Assembly (NCBI GenBank): GCA_030704615.1
Contig: CM060734.1
Coordinates: forward strand, 44,286,042 to 44,350,041
DNA length: 64,000 bases
Direction of reading: 5' to 3'
DNA from: Takakia lepidozioides
Lineage: Eukaryota; Streptophyta; Takakiopsida; Takakiales; Takakiaceae
In this document: positions 55,680 to 64,000 of the stretch, one piece after another
How the letters are laid out: each line of letters begins with the position of its first letter
Numbering within the stretch: position 1 is the stretch's first letter
Notes under the pieces: model-generated
The model's input: only the letters and a program-made list of their open reading frames with translations
What the model was told of the DNA's origin: nothing
The model's database searches: none
Made by a program: the position numbers and the translations under genes

Positions 55680-56340
55680 CAGGTAATTCGAAGAGCGGAT
55701 GGATGGAAATCCGGCGCCGGATTTCCATCCTCCAGGTAAGTCGGCGCTGCAAATTTCTGTCATGCAGGTTACTTGTGAGCGGATGGATGGAAATCCGGCG
55801 CATGATTTCCATCCGCCAGGTACAAAATTTCTGTCATGCAGGTAATTCGGAGCGCGGATGGATGGAAATCCAGCGACGGATTTCCATCCTCCAGGTAAGT
55901 CGGCGCGCAAAATTTCCGTCATGCAGGTAATTCGAAGAGCGGATGGATGGAAATCCGGCGCCGGATTTCCATCCGCCAGGTAGGTCGGCGCGCAAAATTT
56001 CCATCATGCAGGTAATTCGGAGCGCGGATGGATGGAAATCCGGCGCCGGATTTCCATCCTCTAGGTAAGTCGGCGCTGCAAATTCGGTAGGGCGGCGCGC
56101 CAAATTTCCCTCACGCAGGTAATTCGGAAGCGGATGGATGGCCGGATTTCCATCCGCGTAGATAGGGCGGCGCGCCAAATTTCCCTCACGCAGGTAATTC
56201 CGAAGCGGATGGATGGAAATCCGGCGCCGGATTTCCATCCGCGCAGGAAGGGCGGCGCGTGAAATTTCCCTCAAGCAGGTAATTCGGAGGTGGATGGATG
56301 GAAATCCGGCGCCGGATTTCCATCCGCAAGGTTGGTTGGT
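55680..56340. repeat. Palindrome array, ATCCGGCGCCGGAT version
   Basis: About eight units contain GGATGGAAATCCGGCGCCGG followed by ATTTCCATCC (occasional point changes, such as GCATGATT at 55800 and a truncated unit near 56145). They alternate with CAGGTAATTCGGAGCGCGG and (A)GGTAAGTCGGCGCGC spacers. The array continues directly into the ATTCGG version. Confidence 0.9.
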
Positions 56341-57640
56341 ATGCGGATGGATGGAGATCCGGCGCCGAATTTCCATCGAGCAGGTAAGTCGGATCGCTGG
56401 CGTATGGATATTCGGCGCCGAATTTCCATTCGCCAGAAATTTTGATGCGCTGAATTACCTTCCTGCAGGTAATTCTGAGCGTGTCCGATTGATTTTTCGG
56501 AGAAAAACAAACCTAACTGTTTGTTTTGTGGCTGAAGTGCACTTGTAGACACGTTTTTCTTGGAATCCTTGACTGCTAGAGGCAAATCGGAACAGCCTCG
56601 GACGGAAATTCGGCGCCATTTTTCCATTCTGGGAGGTTTTTACGACTTCCTTTGAGGGGGCCCCGATGGAAATTCGGCGCCGAATTTCCATCCGGGGGAT
56701 GGTCTCTGTCGGAGAGGTGCCGGCCTCTCCGCCGCTCTGTTGGATATTCGGTGCCGAATTTCCGTCCGGGGGTTGAAATATGACGGCCAGGTGCCGGCCT
56801 CTCGCCCCTCCCTGACTGCATTGGAACGGCCCCGGATGGAAATTCGGCGTCGTTTTTCCATCTGGGGAGGTTTTTATGTCGGCCAGTTTTCGGCCTGACC
56901 CCCCGACACGACTTCCTTTGGGGGGGCCCGGATGGAAATTCGGCGCCGAATCTCCATATAGGGGATGCTCTCTGTCGAACACGTGCCGGCCTCTACGCCC
57001 GAGGCGACTTTATCCGGGCGTCCCCTGTTGGATATTCGGTGCCGAATTTCCGTCCAGGGGTTGAAATGTGACGGCCAGGTGCCGGCCTCTCCCCCCTCCC
57101 TGATTGCATCCGAACCGCCCCGGATGGAAATTCGGCGCCGTTTTTCCATCTGGGGATGTTTTTATGCCGGCCAGTTTTCGGCCTGACCCCCCGACACGAC
57201 TTCCTTTGGGGGGGCCCGGATGGAAATTCGGCGCCGAATGTCCATCCAGGGGATGTTCTCTGTCGCACACGCGCCGGCCTCTGCGCCCGAGGCGACTTCA
57301 TTCGGGCTTCCCCTGTTGTATATTCGGTGCCGAATTTCCGTCCGGGGGTTGTAATGTGAGGGCCAGATTGCGACCTTTCCCCCGAGCCGACTGCATCCGA
57401 AAGGCCTCGGATGGAAATTCGGCGCCATTTTTCCATCCGCGGAGGTTTTTAGGTCGGCCAGTTTTCGGCCTGACCCCCCGACAGGACTTCCTTTGGGTGG
57501 ATCCGAATGGAAATTCGGCGCTGAATTTCCATCCGGGGGATGTTTTCTGTCGGACAGGTGTCGGCATCTCTACCCCAGACGACTTCATCCGTGCGGCCCC
57601 TGTTGGGTATTGGGTGCCGAATTTCCATTCGGGGGTAGTA
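56341..57640. repeat. Palindrome array, ATTCGGCGCCGAAT version
   Basis: More than a dozen units of ATTCGGCGCCGAATTTCC or close relatives (ATTCGGTGCCGAATTTCC, ATTCGGCGCCGTTTTTCC, GGCGCCATTTTTCC) are embedded in longer repeats of about 240 bp. Those longer repeats also hold GGTGCCGGCCTCTC, GGTTTTTATGTCGGCC and AGTTTTCGGCCTGACC. Arm asymmetry (GAAT against GTTTT or CATTT) is more common here than in the ATCCGG array. Confidence 0.9.
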
Positions 57641-57917
57641 ATGTGACGGCACGGTGCCGGCTTCTCCCCATCAGCCAACATCATCCGGACGGCCCCCCAC
57701 TTTCTGACTGCATACCGTTGGCAGTTATTGCGCAAAGACCAGGGGCCGCATTCCGGAGACAAGGTTCATTAACACTCTGACTCTGGATTTTTGAGATAGT
57801 TGGCTCCCTGGATTTGGATCAGGCTTCGTCGCTCGGACAAATCGGCACCGCATTCCTTCCCATCGCTGCATCCCCCTTCTACCAGGGAGCTTCCCCGCAC
57901 GCCATCCTGGCAGTCTT

Positions 57918-59020
57918 GTGAGCACATCTCCCATGGCGGAAAACCCGAGCGCTACAGTGTACTGCCCTCCTCACGAGCATAGAGCTTCATTTCCGTGCAG
58001 AGGGGACATCTGTCGGGTGATGGAGAAATATCTGTGCGTTCGATACCACCTGAAACCGGGGTCGGTTTTTTTGGAGGAAATGAAGGACTCAAACGGCCTT
58101 GTTGTCGAGAGTATTGTTGTGCTCCACGATGATTTCGGCGATGGCAGGGAATGGCGAGTTCCACCATCGGACAACGTCATATACAGGGCTGTTGGGGACT
58201 TCATTTGCCCGCCAAATGCACCTTCTATCCTGGCGCCTTCCACGAAACAATCCGTGAATCAGAGAGTGGCTACCTCAAAGAGAGAAGTCCGCAACGAAGT
58301 AAATCCAGAGCTGAACCCATCCATGAAGACGAGCGAGAACCGGGTTGTTCACAACCTGTCCGACTCAGACGAGGTCATGGAAGTTCCGAGGTCGTCCTGG
58401 AGATCAGGCAAGTCCTCAATGGATGTCAGTGGAGGAATGAGTCATATTCCCAGCACGAGCACCGCAGTTCGATCTATTTTTGAAATTCTGCGAGGGCTTC
58501 ACCTAGAGGGACACCGGTCGGAGCTGGCCGGGCTGGACTACAGCAAGTTCGCAATTAAATCGGTTACATGTCTTCCCGTCGACGTCGACGGTAATATCTT
58601 CTTTGAGTTCCCTCCTCGGGCGGACTACTCGAGGGCGTCTGAAATGTTGACAGATATGGATAGAAAATATGACGGTCATCCTTGGTGCGTTACCAAAACC
58701 ACCAGCATGAAGATGCTCGATGGTGTGCGGGTGCGCTACGTTGTTTGTGCGGGCGCGTTGCGGTGTTTCTCCCCAACTTGCTTCCACTTTAAATCCAGAG
58801 GTCACAGGAACGAGACCGATTGGACAGGCACAGCTCATCAACCATTTCGAGCTCAGGAGAAGGTTCCGAACTCCACATTTAAGTGTGCGCATTGCAAATA
58901 ACCACCACACTGCATGTCTGTTTGTAATGCCAAGCAGTTCTATGTGTTGCACCGTTTCCCTGACCTCACCCGAGCTTGCATACACGTTGGTTCCCATTGT
59001 CACAAATTGGCGAGGGGGAA
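57918..59020 (+). pseudogene. MULE transposase N-terminal half, nonsense and internal deletion
   Basis: An open frame of 327 residues (57918-58901) begins MSTSPMAENPSATVYC. It contains GDICRVMEKYLC and DGHPWCVTKTTS, then a Cys/His cluster (VVCAGALRCFSPTCFHFKS ... FKCAHCK) resembling WRKY-GCM1/FLYWCH fingers of MULE transposases. The TAA at 58899 replaces a Glu codon present in copy 1, so it is a nonsense mutation. The same frame continues past it to LTRACIHVGSHCHKLARGN near 59020 and then jumps into palindrome DNA, so the DDE core and SWIM finger are deleted. It cannot make an active enzyme. Confidence 0.85.
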
Positions 59021-59402
59021 CAAAAATGGCGCCGAATTACCTGTCATGAGGGGACCTATAGCCGCGGAATTCGGCACCATTTTTCGCCAGAGAGACCTAT
59101 TACCGCGAAATACGTCGCCGTTTTTTCAGGTTACGGACCCTATTACCGCGAAATTCGGCGCCATATTTGCACATGTCGCTGGGAATTGGCATGAGCGGAA
59201 GACGAAATATCATGAGCACAACTGTCAAAACTACAATTTTCCCTTCAAGGGGCCGAATAATATATTTGTTTTTTCTGACACATTGCTTTAAATTAATGTT
59301 TTTTATTGTTTTTTTATTTTCGAAATTTGTACTTCTGCTCATGAAAACCGATTGTCTTACTACTCCGCTCATGCCGCTCATGCTCATGAAATAGCTAACC
59401 TC
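59020..59402. repeat. MULE 3' subterminal region and terminal repeat
   Basis: It contains three asymmetric palindromes with ATGGCGCCGAATT-like or GCGGAATTCGGCACCAT-like cores (about 59025-59165), then ATGAGC/GCTCAT words and the end CTATTTCATGAGC (complement) finishing at 59402. The same arrangement closes copy 1 at 2789. Confidence 0.8.
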
Positions 59403-60234
59403 CAATAGACGTGTCATTCAAAGTCCTGCCATGATCCATCACCCACATATAAGAGGTGCCATGAACGGCATGGAACACGCAAGTGAGATTTCTGGTGTAC
59501 ACACTTTCAGTGTATGTACGATAACATCAGGTTAAATCCTTCCTCATTCAAATCACCTCAAAAATCCAAATGACCATAAACTGTAGGATGGTTAAAACAA
59601 AGTTCTTAATGCATCGATCGAGCCAATCTCACGTGCATCATCTGAAACTGATGTCCAACAGCAGCAAATTGCAAAGCAAAGTATCACCTCTAAATATGGT
59701 ACCTAAGTTCAATCTGTTTTGTGGTGAAATAAATGTGGTAGGGAGTCTTACAGGCCAACGATGTACAAATCCAGGTCGCTACTATTTACCCTTGGTGTTC
59801 TTAGGCATATTACCCCTCGCCAACCATTATCCCAGCAAGGCAGAGGATGTGCAGCACTACCCCACCCTGCCAGGTTAGTAGCGATGTTGGGAGTCGCATT
59901 CCATGCTGCCAGAATGGCATATATCACAGTCACTGTACAGTACACTGACAAGTCATGATAGTATCTTCAACATCCATTGTACCATAGAGACCCCCAAGAT
60001 GTAAAAGACCCCAGTGAACTCAAGACCTACACGGAAGAGTAATCCTCCTGGACAAAATCCTATAGCTTATATCAAATCCTCAGATGTTTAACAAACTCTT
60101 CGACTATCCTAAGAACTTCGATATTAGTTGTGAATCTTACTTTCCTCTGGTGGGTAAAATACTGTCAGACAGAGGCCACCACTGAATGACAGCAAGACTA
60201 GTGAAAAAGCAACCTGCAGCTTGAGGATACTCAT
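59403..60234 (-). pseudogene. LRR receptor-type gene, 5' part (exons 1, 2 and 3a), inverted
   Basis: Exon 1 (60234-60141) encodes a signal peptide (MSILKLQVAFSLVLLSFSGG). Exon 2 (59752 to about 59937; its 5' limit is uncertain) is the LRR N-terminal cap, with LAAWNATPN, LPCWDNGWRGVIC and DLDLYIVGL. It ends in phase 2 with CT and a GTAAGA donor. Exon 3a (59403-59425) starts with G to complete CTG (Leu), reads TLNDTSI, and is cut at the MULE insertion, whose 9-bp target copy is 59403-59411. The continuation is at 63595-63643 on the plus strand. The gene would encode a secreted or membrane leucine-rich repeat protein, probably a receptor kinase; the kinase is not in the window. Confidence 0.85.
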
Positions 60235-60242
60235 TGCAGTTG

Positions 60243-60728
60243 TGTGAGCGGGTCTTGAGATCTGACAGTGGATAGAGCTTCGAGAGGCTGCCAAGGCCTT
60301 CAGCTCGCAGACGCCACATAGAGTTTGGAAGGGGCAGCACAACATTCAACGACTTCTTCGCTCAATGGAATAGCAAAAAGGCTAAGCTAGTGCGAGGTCC
60401 GGGCTGCTCCTCCTCCTCCAATAGGAGGCGAGAATTCGTGAGGAGGTCCGGAGAGTGATGGGTAGGTCTAGAAGGTGGTACGTCCAGCAGTCCCTAGGTC
60501 AGGGAGTCCACATACCCCGGCTCACTACACCCCTGCACATTGGGCCGCCCGATATTATACACCGTATTTTATTCTTGTACGCTCGTATATACATCAATAT
60601 TTCATCCATGAAATCCAATTCATCCCTGGCCCGGGGTTCTTAGAGCCCGGGGTTTCTAGGGCCCGGGGTTTTGGGCCCGGGGTTTTAGAGCCTGGCACCG
60701 GCCTTCCTGGCGTGGCCTCTTGGGACTA
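60243..60728. other. LRR gene upstream region
   Basis: Probable promoter/leader of the inverted LRR gene (transcribed leftward). It includes a run of GCCCGGGGTTTT-type repeats at about 60625-60690. No other gene was seen. Confidence 0.4.
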
Positions 60729-60858
60729 GGTAGCATTCGAGAGGAGCCCCTGCTACCGGATATAGCAGGGAGCCAGGACCTACCGAGCCGCGTTAGCGGC
60801 GAGATGTCATGGCGACCTGCTATATCCGGTAGCAGGGGCTCCTCTTGAGCGCTACCGG
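60729..60858. mobile_element. Foldback element with a 29-bp perfect stem
   Basis: 60741-60769 and 60816-60844 are exact inverted repeats (GAGGAGCCCCTGCTACCGGA plus nine bases). The pairing continues imperfectly to about 60729 and 60858, with a loop of 46 nt. The size and structure suit a small MITE or a hairpin RNA precursor. It lies in the upstream region of the LRR gene. Confidence 0.8.
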
Positions 60859-62085
60859 ACATAACCGGTTTTTAGGGCAGCGAGCCAATCATTTTAGGGC
60901 AGCGAGCCAGTCAGTTTACCCTTGTACGTACCTACCACCACGTTTTCTATCCATTTGGAGCTGTGATACGAAGTTTTCATCCCCCGCAGCAGGTAGGTAG
61001 GTAGTTAAAATCTAGTAGGTCGTAGAATACCACATATAGCACCCTCCTCAAATCCAGTAGAAACACGCCATGTCAGCGAGCCTGCTCTAAAAATCGGTTA
61101 TGTACTTCCGTTAGGGTTTGTGCTAAAGCTTATGTTATCAGTTGACATAACTTGTCAAGCTTCAGCCCACATGTTGTAATCTTCTCTTTGTTCTGCATAG
61201 CCAGATCTGTTCTCCTTCTACCTGGATGTCTACAGCAAGGCCTCCAAGAGTTGGAATGGAGATAGTTGTCTGTATTAGTTGGAATTCTTTGTTGCTGGAG
61301 CTCACTCATCTCACATTTCTGATTGGTCTTGCATCTTTATCTTTCTTTGACATGGATATTCTTTATAAGCCTTTTTCATTCAGAAGAGTATTGAAGCTCC
61401 AACAGATCTCCCTTCCTCCTTCCCATGTTACATTGATCAAGTCTGTAGGTTTCACACAAGGCCCATGGCTAAGATCTGCTGAAGACCCTTCTGAACACCG
61501 AGTGAAAGATGAAATTCGAGACCCAAAAGAAGGTTCACAAAGGCTGAAATCGGTTGGGCAGGAAACAAACTCTGGATACCTGTTTGCAAATATCAACGCT
61601 GCATTAATACGAGCACCTTTTTCTTGTTCTGACATTGCTTGTCTTATCTTACATCCGCTCAGTTCCTGTTTCCACCTTCCCAAGGTAGGAGAAACATTTG
61701 AACTTTTTTTTTGCTACACAGTGAGGCATCACATAGGGGTGACATGAATTATCCAGTGCAAGCTGGAGTGGTTGCACGAGTGCTGACATGCACCTTACAG
61801 GTATATGATGCCAATCTTGCTTAGTTCTTGTGGCTATGTCTCACGCAAATGTGGGTAATCTGAACTACAGCTTTACAGAGCATAGCAAATTGTCTTCTTT
61901 GGACGAAGGAAAATGATGTAAAGTGTGAACCTAACAATTAATACCGTGATGCCCTGGCATTCCATGCTATGTTAGCCCTACCTCCCTTAGCCTTTGTTGT
62001 GTATACCTAACCAAACAACGACAAATAGAAATCCCACAGAGAGCGAGACAAAGAGAAAGATGTACTCATACTCATTACATTGGCT
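60859..62085. other. Sequence upstream of the LRR gene, to the inversion junction
   Basis: A direct repeat (TTTTAGGGCAGCGAGCCA) is at about 60871 and 60893. An open frame at 61226-61747 (173 residues) has no known similarity and low coding character. The MULE inverted-repeat zone begins abruptly near 62090. Confidence 0.4.
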
Positions 62086-62089
62086 AGAC

Positions 62090-62850
62090 AAGACTGGAAA
62101 AATGGCGCCGAATTTCCGATTTTGGTGCCGCTCATATCTGGGACTTAGCCATTTTTGGCCCCGAACTGGAAAAATGGCGCCGAAAAAAAAAACAAAAAAA
62201 AAAAAAAAACGCCATTTTTCCAATTCGGGGCCGAAAACGGCTAAGTCCCACATCTGACTGGCACCAAAATCGGAAATTCGGCGCCATTTTTCCAGTTCTG
62301 GGCCCAGTCAGATCTGGGACTTAGCCGTTCTCGGCCCCGAACTGGAAAAATGGCGTTTTTTTTTTTTTTTTTTTTTTTTTTTCGCCAGTTCGCGCCATGG
62401 CGCCATTTTTCCAGTTTAGGGCCCCGAAAATGGCTAAGTCCCTAGGATGGCTGGAACCGCAACTGGAAATTCGGCACCATTTTTCCAGTTCCGTGCCCTA
62501 TCAGATCTGGGACTTAGCCATTTTTCCAGTTCGGGGCCGAAAATGGCTGTCCTTAGGGTGGCTGGCACCAAAATCGGAAATTCGGCGCCATTTTTCCAGT
62601 TCCGGGCCCAGTCAGATCTAGGACTTAGCCATTTTCGGCCCCGAACTGGAAAAATGGCACCGAAAAAAAAAAAACATGCCATTTTTTCAGTTCGGGGCCG
62701 AAAACGGCTTAGTCCCAGATCTGACTGGCACCAAAATCGGAAATTTGGCGCCATTTTTCCAGTTCTGGGCCCAGTCAGATCTGGGACTTAGCCATTTTCG
62801 GCCCCGAACTGGAAAAATGGCGTTTTTTTTTTTTTTTTTTTTTTTTTTTT
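62090..62850. repeat. Nested inverted repeats capped by A or T runs
   Basis: A unit containing TGGAAAAATGGCGCCGAATT, GATCTGGGACTTAGCC and GGCCCCGAACTGGAAAAATG alternates with its reverse complement. At alternate turns there is a homopolymer: A-rich at about 62182-62208, T at about 62353-62382, A at about 62664-62674 and T at about 62822-62850. The arms are over 80 bp long, so large hairpins or cruciforms are possible. Confidence 0.9.
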
Positions 62851-62998
62851 CGTGGCGTTTTTATTTCATTGAAAGACCGTTTCTGCTTCTGCTGGTATTG
62901 ACATTCTTCAAGTGGATTTGTTCTTACTGTAGGAGGGACGTCTACACCACAGTTCATGGGCAGGAGGAACGTGCATTTTTTTTGCCAGGGGGGATTTC

Positions 62999-63364
62999 AT
63001 GCCTAGTCCAGAAAGGGACTACATCCTTCCTACTTATGTTGCCCGGCTTGCTTCGGTGTCCATTAGGAGGTGTTCCGAACCTAGTCGTGTACAGCAGATT
63101 TTAGACGAGGCAAGCCTCAAGAAAATGAAGATGAGGGAGGAGGCAACAGCTATTAGAGCCCGTCAGGCTCGTAGATTTGTCTTGGATTCAGCTGAGGAAA
63201 GTGGGGGAGAAGATGCAGAAGATTCCCAGGAGGTGAGGTGGACAGTCCCCCAAGATGACGGGATTTTTGAGATGCATAGTGGAACTGATGCATCACAGAG
63301 TTTGGAGGATGAGGGGGATGAGGAAGAAGGTGGGGCAAGTTCCTCGGAGGGTGTAGGAGAGTAG
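62999..63364 (+). CDS. Acidic protein ORF within MULE half (unknown)
   Basis: A 121-residue frame. The N-terminal half has YILPTYVARL and RRCSEPSRVQQIL, then a helical, charged segment (KKMKMREEATAIRARQARRF). The C-terminal half is Glu/Asp/Ser-rich (EDEGDEEEGGASSSEGVGE) and ends just before the subterminal repeats. It is transcribed toward the terminal repeat, outward from the palindrome zone. Autonomous MULEs such as MuDR carry a second gene, and this could be an analogue or a captured host fragment. No family was recognised. An upstream exon is possible. Confidence 0.5.
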   Translation: MPSPERDYILPTYVARLASVSIRRCSEPSRVQQILDEASLKKMKMREEATAIRARQARRFVLDSAEESGGEDAEDSQEVRWTVPQDDGIFEMHSGTDASQSLEDEGDEEEGGASSSEGVGE

Positions 63365-63585
63365 TGCCCATGCCGGCTATGACAGTTAGAACACACTTGT
63401 ATAGACGTGGCTTGCCACAAAATTTGCAATAAAATGTTGCATTTCAAGTCCACTGGTGCCACATTCCAACTTCACATGACCCTATTTCCGTGCCTCCTAA
63501 CCCTATTTCCGTGGACTCACAATGGTCTACTCATGTTTTTTTTTTTTTCGCTCATGCTCATGCCGCTCATGAAATAGCAGCCCCC

Positions 63586-64000
63586 CGTCTATTGTAGGTA
63601 CTTTACCGAAGGAAATTGGAAACCTTACCTATCTGACGTCCTTGTGAGTTCAGTAGAACGAATTCATGTTACTTTCGATTTCCGTATCTTATTTACTCAC
63701 CAGTTGTCAGTAACTATTATTTCAAATTTATGGTTTCAAGTTTCTCAGCTGGCAACATTGTCACATGTGGATATTTTTGCAGAACTTTGACAGGAAATCC
63801 AGAGCTTTCTGGTCCCCTTCCTGCAGAAATTGGTCAACTACAGTTCTTGAATATTTTGTAAGCGGACGCTTAATCTATCAAGCTCATGATTCCTGTTGAA
63901 GTGCGAAGTCATTATGCCTACAATCTAGGGTGCAACTTTAATAGACGATGAATCTGAACATTCCACGTTTCTTTTGTAGACATTCAATTAGGTTATTATT
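63586..64000 (+). pseudogene. LRR receptor-type gene, 3' part (exons 3b and 4), partial
   Basis: Starting at the target duplication, exon 3b (63595-63643) reads GTLPKEIGNLTYLTSL and ends in a GTGAGT donor. Together with exon 3a at 59403-59425 it makes a 72-nt LRR exon. Exon 4 (63783-63857, 75 nt) begins after TTTTTGCAG and reads TLTGNPELSGPLPAEIGQL, ending before GTAAGC. Both follow the LxxLxLxxNxLxGxLPxEIGxL pattern of plant LRR receptor kinases. The phases agree (phase 2 throughout). Further exons lie beyond the window. Disconnected from its promoter and start, this copy is presumably inactive. Confidence 0.85.

Larger units (their letters stand above)
55680..59402 (+). mobile_element. Mutator-like element, copy 2 (3' half of the element in the LRR gene)
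   Basis: From left to right: palindrome array (55680-57640), truncated transposase (57918 to about 59020), a 3' subterminal stretch (palindrome units at about 59022-59165, then ATGAGC repeats) and the 21-bp terminal repeat finishing at 59402. The 9 bp just outside (CAATAGACG) are the complement of those outside the end at 63585. The target duplication therefore joins this piece to 62090-63585, and both are halves of one insertion. Confidence 0.8.
62090..63585 (+). mobile_element. Mutator-like element, 5' half of the element in the LRR gene
   Basis: Left to right: inverted-repeat zone with GGCGCC palindromes (62090-62850), an acidic open frame (62999-63364), ATGAGC/GCTCATG subterminal words and the terminal repeat finishing at 63585 (complement of CTATTTCATGAGC, then five C). 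The 9 bp that follow (CGTCTATTG, 63586-63594) match the complement of 59403-59411. Confidence 0.75.

Noticed and set aside
55609-57780. Many long frames across the palindrome array (GAGFPSIR-type repeats)
   Set aside because: They appear on both strands and in several frames and only reflect the repeat unit.
2789-59402. A giant 56-kb transposon carrying the gene island between two facing terminal repeats
   Set aside because: The ends are inverted and facing inward, but the 9 bp outside them differ (TCTGGTTGC versus CAATAGACG), whereas the 59402 end shares its 9 bp with the end at 63585. Each end belongs to a different insertion.
61226-61747. A 173-residue protein gene
   Set aside because: No known motif, a composition like intergenic DNA, and no splice or codon evidence for a gene.
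62434-62957. Lys-rich or Phe-rich proteins (KKKKKK, FFFFFF)
   Set aside because: These are translations of the A/T homopolymer caps and the inverted repeats.

Overview
This is a nuclear window from a land plant, probably a seedless one, though I cannot name the species. The evidence is a nine-exon ascorbate peroxidase of the peroxisomal tail-anchored type, a plant UDP-rhamnose-pathway dehydratase, a kelch-type F-box gene, an LRR receptor-type gene built of 72-nt exons, a PPR relic, two Ty3/gypsy retrotransposons, MULE and hAT DNA transposons and tRNA-derived SINEs. A 500-base N gap at 9121-9620 marks a scaffold join.

Layout. 1-2790: repeat cluster, a SINE and a PPR pseudogene cut by a DNA transposon. 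2789-9120: a Mutator-like element on the minus strand (SWIM/DDE transposase relic plus an array of short palindromes). 9121-15617: gap and a chromodomain Ty3/gypsy element on the plus strand. 15750-20850: a second, different Ty3/gypsy element on the minus strand. 21360-31200: tandem repeats (including a hairpin satellite of 116-bp period), an unidentified decayed gene, and hAT and MULE relics. 31633-46749: the gene island, with ascorbate peroxidase (+), a single-domain UDP-glucose 4,6-dehydratase (-), a kelch F-box gene (-) and an intronless cysteine-desulfurase-like gene (+). 46750-55640: AT-rich intergenic DNA with MITE-like repeats, a second SINE and a duplicated copy of the cysteine-desulfurase-like gene's upstream region. 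55680-63585: two parts of another element of the same MULE family, with an LRR gene's 5' end lying inverted between them. 63586-64000: the LRR gene's 3' continuation.

The strongest novel observations concern the MULE family. Its palindrome arrays come in three versions (ATGCGG..CCGCAT, ATCCGGCGCCGGAT, ATTCGGCGCCGAAT) in which both arms change together. One copy split exon 3 of the LRR gene and left a 9-bp target-site duplication (CGTCTATTG) now found in opposite orientations at 59403-59411 and 63586-63594. Counting that duplication once, the two exon pieces add up to exactly 72 nt, so a later inversion of about 6.4 kb (roughly 55.68-62.09 kb) explains the present layout. The inferred original element has a transposase and a second acidic ORF reading outward from a central palindrome zone.

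The four island genes look intact and have ordinary, unrelated functions (peroxide removal, nucleotide-sugar synthesis, protein turnover, a PLP enzyme). Nothing suggests they act together.
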